Shown here: positions 60,701-64,000 of the stretch, one piece after another | Position numbering within the stretch: position 1 is the stretch's first letter | Layout: each line of letters begins with the position of its first letter | NCBI GenBank assembly: GCA_947652605.1 | Contig: OX393582.1 | Location: 16,454,544-16,518,543 of the forward strand | Source: Elmis aenea | Taxonomy: Eukaryota; Arthropoda; Insecta; Coleoptera; Elmidae | Length of the DNA: 64,000 nucleotides | Direction: 5' to 3' | Notes under the pieces: model-generated | Database searches by the model: none | Told to the model about the DNA's origin: nothing | What the model saw: the letters and a program-made list of their open reading frames with translations, nothing else | Translations under genes and position numbers: made by a program

Positions 60701-63700
60701 AAAAAATATTTAAAAGACCCCCCTTAATTTTCGATGAGGCATCACCTCCCGAAGTTTTTAGCATTTTTTACGAAACACCCTGTATATTTTTTTAATCCAT
60801 TAAACATCAACTATTCTACTAGCAGTGTAAATCTGGATTTGTTTCAGTTAACTATTAACCCTTTCACTGCGGCACTCGTTTGAGAAGTTCGTGCCTTCAG
60901 TGCGGCGTATTTCGGGTCTTATGGAGTTTGTGGGTTACGCTCGCGTAATAATACGGTTCCCGCACATGGGACACGAAAAATAAATGCGGATTATTACGGT
61001 TCCCGCAGTGAAAGGTTTAAAGTTAGTTGCAACCTCAGTACTAACGTTACGATTTATTTGTATATACAGGATGCCCTACTAACAACTCCCCACTCTTGTA
61101 ACTAATTTATTTTAAGAGTAAGAGCTTAGGCATTTATTACAAAATATTTACGGGGTCACAAAAAAGATGCACTATGTTTCATAAAGAATTCTAAGAGGTT
61201 TCAAATGTTTAAAAAAGTATGGGATGCCATTTAAAAATTAAAATAATATTTTTAAATCAAAAATCTCAAAAAGTTAAGTCATTATAATAAAATGTACATG
61301 TAATTGTTTTCCAACACTTTTGTTGTTGTTTTTTTACATGCTGCTTTGATCTATCTACTTCTTTCATGATAAAAGCTTATCACAAAAGAGTTTTAAACTT
61401 GTATCATAAAATTCAGAAAATTAAAAAAAAAAATATTTGTAAGTAAAAAAAAATAATTTAAAAGCAAAAAGTAAATTTTATAGTCGAATATCTCAAAACC
61501 CATTGATAGTATGTATATAAAATCTGATAACATTAAGACATTAAAAGTGACTTGTAACTTTCCAAATAATAAACACCAAAGCTATATCTCCTAAAATAAG
61601 GGATTTAAGGGCTGAGCGTTTTTACTGGGACAACCTGTATTAGGAACTAAATATTTTTAATATTTAGATGATGAACGTACATCTTCTTGCTGCTGGCATA
61701 TACGTTACAAGGAGTCGAATCAGGAAAACTTTAGGCATGATAGACCCAGTGGGAACAGCCAAAAGACGGACCAGAATAATTAGAAGATGAAATTATTAAG
61801 TTTCAATTTGTATTTCGTATGTTAAGTTAATGTGTCCATGATACTGAGTAGCTGTGTGTAAATTATTAAATTAATTATTGTATGAAAGATGTTAAAAATA
61901 AAGGAATAAATCAAAGTGTTTACTATTTATTTTAGGTAGGATCCTGTAACTCATGGTAATATAGATGAAAACTCATGAGTTACATGCATTTATCCCTCCA
62001 TTTACACAATTAATTGGTTCTACAGACTTACAGAGGTATTGTCTAAATGGGATCAATTTCATTTATTGAACTATAAATTTACAAGATATAAAAACAAAAA
62101 TTTATACAAAATTTCTCAGACTGTCAGATGCCGTTATGTTTACATGTTAGGCATGAAATAAAACAAATTTTTTATAATTCATATCAAAATATGTTTAAAA
62201 TTATTCATTATCATACTAAAGATGTAATAAACGTAATTGTATAGCGAGTGGGTTACAAACTTTTTATGACAGTTGAACTCAAACGCTGCAAACTAACATG
62301 TAAATATAGTGGCATCCATGACAGACCAAGCAAAGCATAGATTACCAATTTTTTTTGCATCTTTGTAAACAGAAAAATAAGTGTTGTCTGTTTAAATACA
62401 TGTCTTAATATGGCAACCATAATAAATAAAAAAGTTTACTGTTAATCTTCATAACAAAGTTTGCTATGGAACAACTGATACCACGAATATAATACAGGGT
62501 GCGTTTTATGTTCCAGGCCGATTTTGTTCGGCCGCCATTTTAATTTGGCTGTCATTTGACAGTTCATATTTGACCGGCGTGTAGAGTGGGCGATAACAAT
62601 TTATTATGGAACATCTATCTCCGCAACAACGTGTTTGAAGTTATTAAAACATTTTTTTAAAAATAATTGTTCAATTGTAAATACGCGAAGAAAACTGCCT
62701 GATTTTTTTGGTGTTAATCATGTGCCAAGCAAGTCAACCATTCAGCGTGTAATAAATAATTTTGAAAGTTTGTATACACTGGGAGATAAAGCCAAAGACT
62801 GTATGGTGCGCCATTTGGGCCGGTGGCATCATTGGACCATATTTTTTTGAGGATGCTAGAGGCAATGCTGTAACAGTAACTGGTGATCGCTATCGTGACA
62901 TGTTGGTAAACTTTCTTATGTCCGAATTGGATCGATTGGGCCTACAGCACATGTGGTTTCAACAGGACGGTGCCACATCACACACATCTCGTGCTACGAT
63001 GCAAATTTTGCGAGAAACTTTCCCCGGCCGAATAATGTCAAAAAGTGGTGATATCGACTGGCCTCCACGATCCCCTGATTTGACCGCCCCCGATTATTTT
63101 CTATGGTGGTACTTGAAGGCAAAGGTGTACACCAACAAACCAACCACAATCCCGATGCTTAAGGACAACATTCGAAAAGAAATTGCTGAAATAACACCAG
63201 AAGTCTGCGAAAATGTTATGAAAAATATGCTCGAAAGAGCTCGCGTTTGCGCCACGGCCAGAGGCGGCCACCTGACCAACATTATTTTTCATACATAATG
63301 TTAAAGACCATATAATCAATCAATAAAATATAAATTATAAAATTGTATTTCTTTTAAAAGTTATTCAAAAAAAACATCGGCCTGGAACATAAAACGCACC
63401 TTGTATTTGTTGAATTAAATCACACCAACGCACATATTACATTAATTTGTAGTTTGAAAATTAGAAAATATATTAATTAAATAAAAGCAGTGAATTTTTT
63501 TGCTAAGTTAACTAATTATAATTCACAACTTTTGAATTATATACATGTTGAGCTCTATTATATGTAACTAGTTACTGATTTAACTGAAGCTCTATCTTGA
63601 ATATTAAGGAGACCGCTATAGTGGCCAGTTAAATGGTTCACCCTGTACATACAACAACCAAAAATAGAATCATGTATTATGTAAGATAATTTATTGTTTG

Positions 63701-64000
63701 TATTGTCTTTTACCAATTACGTATAATCCTTGAATTGACGCATTTGTGCGTGTACCAAAACTGCTGATTTAATGTGTTTTTTTAATTTTATAATTATTCA
63801 ATTTGTTTTTAGATGGTGAGAATAACGAAAACGACTTAGCCAATTTAAGTGAAATTTTATCATTCAGACCAGACTTTGCAAATAATCCAGATATAGATGA
63901 AACTTGTTCGACGGGTTTTGAACTTGGAGAAGAGACCGATGAAAATAAAAAGTATGAGTGTGAGACGTGTGGCAAAATATTTGGGACCCGCTACAATCTC
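42757..64000 (+). CDS. ZAD-C2H2 zinc-finger protein, 3' end beyond window
   Basis: Exon 1 (42757-42888) and exon 2 (42998-43463) encode a ZAD domain with CRTC (C5, C8) and CSSC (C55, C58). These are the four zinc-coordinating cysteines of this arthropod dimerisation domain. An acidic, Ser-rich linker with a SUMO-like IKTEE follows. Exon 2 ends in phase 1. A matching acceptor at 63811-63812 opens an exon reading DGENNENDLANLSE and then YECETCGKIFGTRYN, the start of a C2H2 finger, up to the window edge. The last exon's assignment rests on phase, orientation and domain logic, so intervening exons cannot be excluded. The start is the ATG giving MSRTCRTC. Family members are nuclear DNA-binding regulators. 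Confidence 0.8.
43464..44303. other. ZAD gene intron, left part
   Basis: AT-rich sequence. I see no gene and no paired transposon ends. Confidence 0.4.
44304..45251 (+). pseudogene. Crypton-like tyrosine recombinase remnant
   Basis: The frame is open from about 44304 to a TAG at 45249-45251. Recognisable features include an N-terminal SAM-like region (KASIWKQFEKFCKERSY) and the first catalytic arginine context (ELAWRGGEG). The HxxR box is ITNHSHRSAAISNLAKSGV. After the stop, another frame continues with IFGHSSLNSI and YLQLNNEHH, the expected last histidine and tyrosine regions. This arrangement is that of the Crypton/DUF3504-type tyrosine recombinases also found in animal QRICH1 and ZMYM proteins. 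A frameshift at about 45245 and a stop or frameshift near 44301 make it a pseudogene, although the body is well preserved. Confidence 0.7.
45523..45697. mobile_element. MITE with GGAACATTATTTTGC ends
   Basis: GGAACATTATTTTGCAGGAA at the left is mirrored by TTCCTGCAAAATAATGTTCC at the right. Internal GTTGCTT...GGTAACATCC blocks are also inverted. Confidence 0.7.
46789..47197. mobile_element. hAT-like element
   Basis: The ends CAGCGTTTCTCAAA and, inverted, TTTGAGAAACGCTG are of the common animal hAT type. They are flanked by TTTTAGAG and TAATAGAG, an imperfect 8-bp duplication. No coding sequence is visible. Confidence 0.65.
47592..47800. mobile_element. Possible solo LTR
   Basis: The stretch starts TGTTGGGGAAGAGTACTTAT and runs to about ATATAAAACA, with a polyadenylation-like AATAAACC near 47720. 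TG...CA ends and the composition suggest a retroelement LTR. No second LTR, primer-binding site or duplication was confirmed. Confidence 0.25.
48464..49498 (+). CDS. HARBI1-like Harbinger nuclease, altered catalytic triad
   Basis: An intact frame of 344 aa runs from ATG 48464 to TAA. The frame stays open upstream to 48389, with a possible acceptor at 48398, so a 5' exon may exist. The protein aligns by eye along the PIF/Harbinger DDE_Tnp_4 family: ENPFEYVNEKEF, LLIALRFYATGSYQ, INKSTVCSIIRRVS, ETFRNRKGFFSINCQ, ARWPGSVHDS, GDSGY and LKRRFPCLAFGLRNK. Active elements have D-D-E. Here the first Asp is Gly (GCIGCTH, residue 143), the second is kept (D220 in LLGDSGY), and the Glu is Asp (NVVDRAF, residue 256). 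Cleavage is probably lost. It lies in the ZAD gene intron, tail to tail with a Myb/SANT-like gene. Confidence 0.85.
   Translation: MDIEEIVQTKKVRIFLQRENPFEYVNEKEFKMWYRFSKQSVTRILSLIKDSIEHNTARNMPVSPMNQLLIALRFYATGSYQSSLGDQIKINKSTVCSIIRRVSCSLASLSKKFIRMPDVNEMSQIKLNFCNMARIPGVIGCIGCTHIKVQSPGGPDAETFRNRKGFFSINCQFVCDNSMKIRHVIARWPGSVHDSIIFNVSPLKDDLESGKYGENYLLGDSGYACNTYMLTPLLDPQTEAEHAYNKAHETTHNVVDRAFQMLKRRFPCLAFGLRNKMDRVLAIIVACSVLHNIAIILQDEPPEDELNVLLNPNIFDAVPIENILHPYTNDTTRSALIETTFSSS
49845..50460 (-). pseudogene. Decayed mariner transposase
   Basis: On the minus strand KRIGRVRPQYRKPGCWTLLH, DNAPAHRAA and, past frameshifts, QYSPHSPDLAPCDYFLFPQL appear. These are the region around the second and third catalytic aspartates of a mariner-family transposase. 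The N-terminal part is fused out of order by an internal deletion. Stops and frameshifts interrupt it. It lies between the HARBI1 and Myb-like genes. Confidence 0.8.
50633..51248. mobile_element. MITE with CATGGCCAACTTCATTCATA ends
   Basis: The left end CATGGCCAACTTCATTCATA is mirrored at the right by TATGAATGAAGTTGGCCATG. GGCCGTCCCAATT and AATTGGGACGGC form a second matched block. The element is about 616 bp with no coding content seen. Confidence 0.75.
51711..56735 (-). CDS. Myb/SANT-like DNA-binding protein, Harbinger-partner type
   Basis: Five exons join in frame to 238 aa: 56668-56735, 54553-54712, 53618-53734, 52595-52715 and 51711-51961. All have GT-AG ends. The N-terminal about 80 residues form a Myb/SANT-like trihelix (YSEHEKHVFMALIEKYK, KKETWDKIAEEFN, QLRQFYSNIKRN). 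The middle is acidic (EEIVDYYEEL). The C-terminus is a predicted coiled coil (ILRDIYVKKLEMLREESEMK). This layout resembles MSANTD/NAIF1-type proteins, which partner the Harbinger nuclease for nuclear import and DNA binding (family knowledge). Its introns are full of transposons, yet the coding frame is intact. It sits opposite to HARBI1, 2.2 kb away, as in two-gene Harbinger elements. Confidence 0.85.
52871..53563. mobile_element. CAGGGTGTCACAC element
   Basis: It starts CAGGGTGTCACACAAAAAAC after TA and ends near AACCCTG before TA. Its left about 350 bp match the fragment at 14074-14420. It lies in an intron of the Myb/SANT-like gene. Confidence 0.6.
54038..54424 (+). mobile_element. pogo/Tigger-type MITE with HTH remnant
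   Basis: The ends CAGTAAATTCTCTATAAATG and, inverted, GCATTTAGAGAGAATTTACT are flanked by TA at the left. The interior (about 54190-54275) encodes MKKVNLTIKDKCKILNKLEN, the N-terminus of a CENP-B/pogo-type transposase. The rest of the gene is deleted. It lies in a Myb-like gene intron. Confidence 0.75.
55107..55475. mobile_element. hAT MITE filled with ATATCGAT palindromes
   Basis: The ends TAGGGGTGGGCGATAT and, inverted, CGCCCACCCCTA are flanked by perfect 8-bp duplications CTGACGAC (55099-55106 and 55476-55483). Both halves are tandem ATATCGAT/TCGATATA repeats. Open frames over it on both strands are repeat artefacts. Confidence 0.9.
55886..56135. mobile_element. hAT-type MITE (CAGTGATTCTTAACC)
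   Basis: The ends CAGTGATTCTTAACC and, inverted, GGTTAAGAATCGGTA are flanked by TTCTAGAT (55878-55885 and 56136-56143). GGCCCCC blocks are near both ends. Confidence 0.85.
56755..57592. repeat. Inverted repeat at the Myb-like gene promoter
   Basis: TTGCCAATTGTACA near 56757 is mirrored by TGTACAATTGGCAA near 57578. Further in, AACACGATGTTAGCTGACTC and its inverted relative GTCGGCTAACATAGTG match, as do TATGGCGACCGC and GGACGCCATA. The repeat spans the 5' flank of the Myb-like gene. It may be a transposon end pair or a palindromic promoter duplication. Confidence 0.6.
57593..58941. other. ZAD gene intron, no gene seen
   Basis: AT-rich sequence with no paired ends or protein-coding motifs that I can support. 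Confidence 0.4.
58942..59234. mobile_element. MITE with GGCCTCTAC ends
   Basis: GGCCTCTACTCACCTACC at the left is mirrored at the right by AATAAGTAGAGGCC, with TTTAA on both flanks. This is consistent with a TTAA-type duplication. Internal CCGACCGACC and complementary GTCGG blocks are present. Confidence 0.65.
60526..60782. mobile_element. CAGGGTGTTTCGT palindromic MITE
   Basis: The ends CAGGGTGTTTCGTAAAAAAT and, inverted, ATTTTTTACGAAACACCCTG are TA-flanked. It shares GGTGATTCCTTATCAAAAAT and the GACGTCTAAG block with the element at 12044-12304. Confidence 0.85.
60859..61016. mobile_element. piggyBac-like MITE (CCCTTTCACTGCGG)
   Basis: CCCTTTCACTGCGG at the left is mirrored by CCGCAGTGAAAGG at the right, with TTAA at 60855-60858 and 61017-61020. 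The CCCTTTCACTGC terminus is characteristic of piggyBac-related MITEs. Confidence 0.75.
61077..61637. mobile_element. Divergent CAGGGTG-clan element
   Basis: It starts CAGGATGCCCTACTAACAAC after TA and ends GGGACAACCTG before TA. Internal sequence (TATTTTAAGAGTAAGAGCTT) resembles the element at 29090. Confidence 0.5.
62495..63403 (+). mobile_element. mariner/IS630-type transposon, internally deleted
   Basis: Terminal repeats CAGGGTGCGTTTTATGTTCC...GGAACATAAAACGCACCTTG are flanked by TA. It contains the remnants of one transposase gene (62585-63298). Total length is about 909 bp, shorter than the usual 1.3 kb. Confidence 0.85.
62585..63298 (+). pseudogene. mariner-type transposase with deleted core
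   Basis: The N-terminal helix-turn-helix (LKHFFKNNCSIVNTRRKLPD, SKSTIQRVINNFE) is followed, after a deletion and frameshift near 62800, by the C-terminal catalytic half (62762-63298). That half reads FFEDARGNAVTVTGDRY, MWFQQDGATSHTSRA and WPPRSPDLTAPDYFLW. The second and third catalytic aspartates are present. The first, plus the linker, is missing. An early TGA after LSPQQRV further breaks it. It cannot encode an active enzyme. Confidence 0.8.
63404..63812. other. Right end of the ZAD gene intron
   Basis: AT-rich. A solitary CACCCTG-TA terminus lies near 63645 without a visible partner. No gene was seen. Confidence 0.4.

Larger units (their letters stand above)
60052..61790 (+). pseudogene. 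Two-exon remnant of an integrase-like transposon gene
   Basis: Exon 60052-60290 reads ASRGRPSKSISREQLQHGRT, FGYTAKQMADLFQCSKSTVY (a helix-turn-helix) and KVEQLHQQFPDCGAV. Exon 61668-61790 continues in phase with MMNVHLLAAGIYVTRSRIRK and PVGTAKRRTRIIRR, then TGA. A GTAATT donor and TTTAG acceptor bound the intron, which has been filled by three elements. The combination is typical of eukaryotic integrase-core transposon proteins, where a catalytic domain should follow. That domain is missing, so the product would be a DNA-binding stub or is dead. An upstream exon is needed for the split first codon. Confidence 0.6.

Overview
The window looks like a TE-rich, strongly AT-biased insect nuclear genome, quite possibly a beetle, though the order is a guess. 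The evidence is small GT-AG introns, a ZAD-type zinc-finger gene (an arthropod hallmark) and dense insect-style DNA transposons. There is no bacterial gene organisation. Most short open frames are chance or repeat-derived.

Left part (1-27.5 kb), minus strand. A complete seven-exon WBP2-like gene (WW-domain-binding protein, GRAM domain; 4180-10671) lies downstream of a complete nine-exon MINPP1-like gene (multiple inositol polyphosphate phosphatase; 21393-27505). Between them sits a tandem segmental duplication. It contains a broken copy of the last three MINPP exons (11348-11949) and a truncated second WBP2 copy (12541-20276). The second WBP2 copy keeps an open frame only if its damaged 27-bp microexon is skipped. 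Its intron carries a 3.4-kb fold-back transposon holding a heptamer minisatellite, a captured fragment of the proteasome adaptor ECM29 and a decayed DDE transposase.

Middle part (27.5-42.7 kb), plus strand. A complete five-exon DIS3L2-like 3'-5' exoribonuclease gene (27876-38046) is divergent from MINPP1 across a 370-bp shared promoter. Its introns carry several palindromic elements. The intergenic stretch 38.0-42.7 kb is mostly MITE and AT-rich DNA.

Right part (42.7-64 kb). A ZAD-C2H2 zinc-finger gene starts at 42757, has a second exon ending at 43463, and its candidate next exon (63813 onward) runs off the window. The 20-kb intron hosts a Crypton-like tyrosine recombinase remnant, a HARBI1-like Harbinger nuclease with an intact frame but a changed catalytic triad, and an intact five-exon Myb/SANT-like gene on the opposite strand. 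It also holds mariner, hAT, pogo, piggyBac-like and integrase-like debris. The HARBI1 plus Myb pair mirrors the two proteins of Harbinger transposons and may be a domesticated pair.

Across the window the dominant mobile signal is a clan of palindromic elements whose ends read TA-CAGGGTG...CACCCTG-TA. At least one member (62495-63403) still carries a mariner/IS630-type DDE transposase fragment, which suggests how the rest were mobilised.
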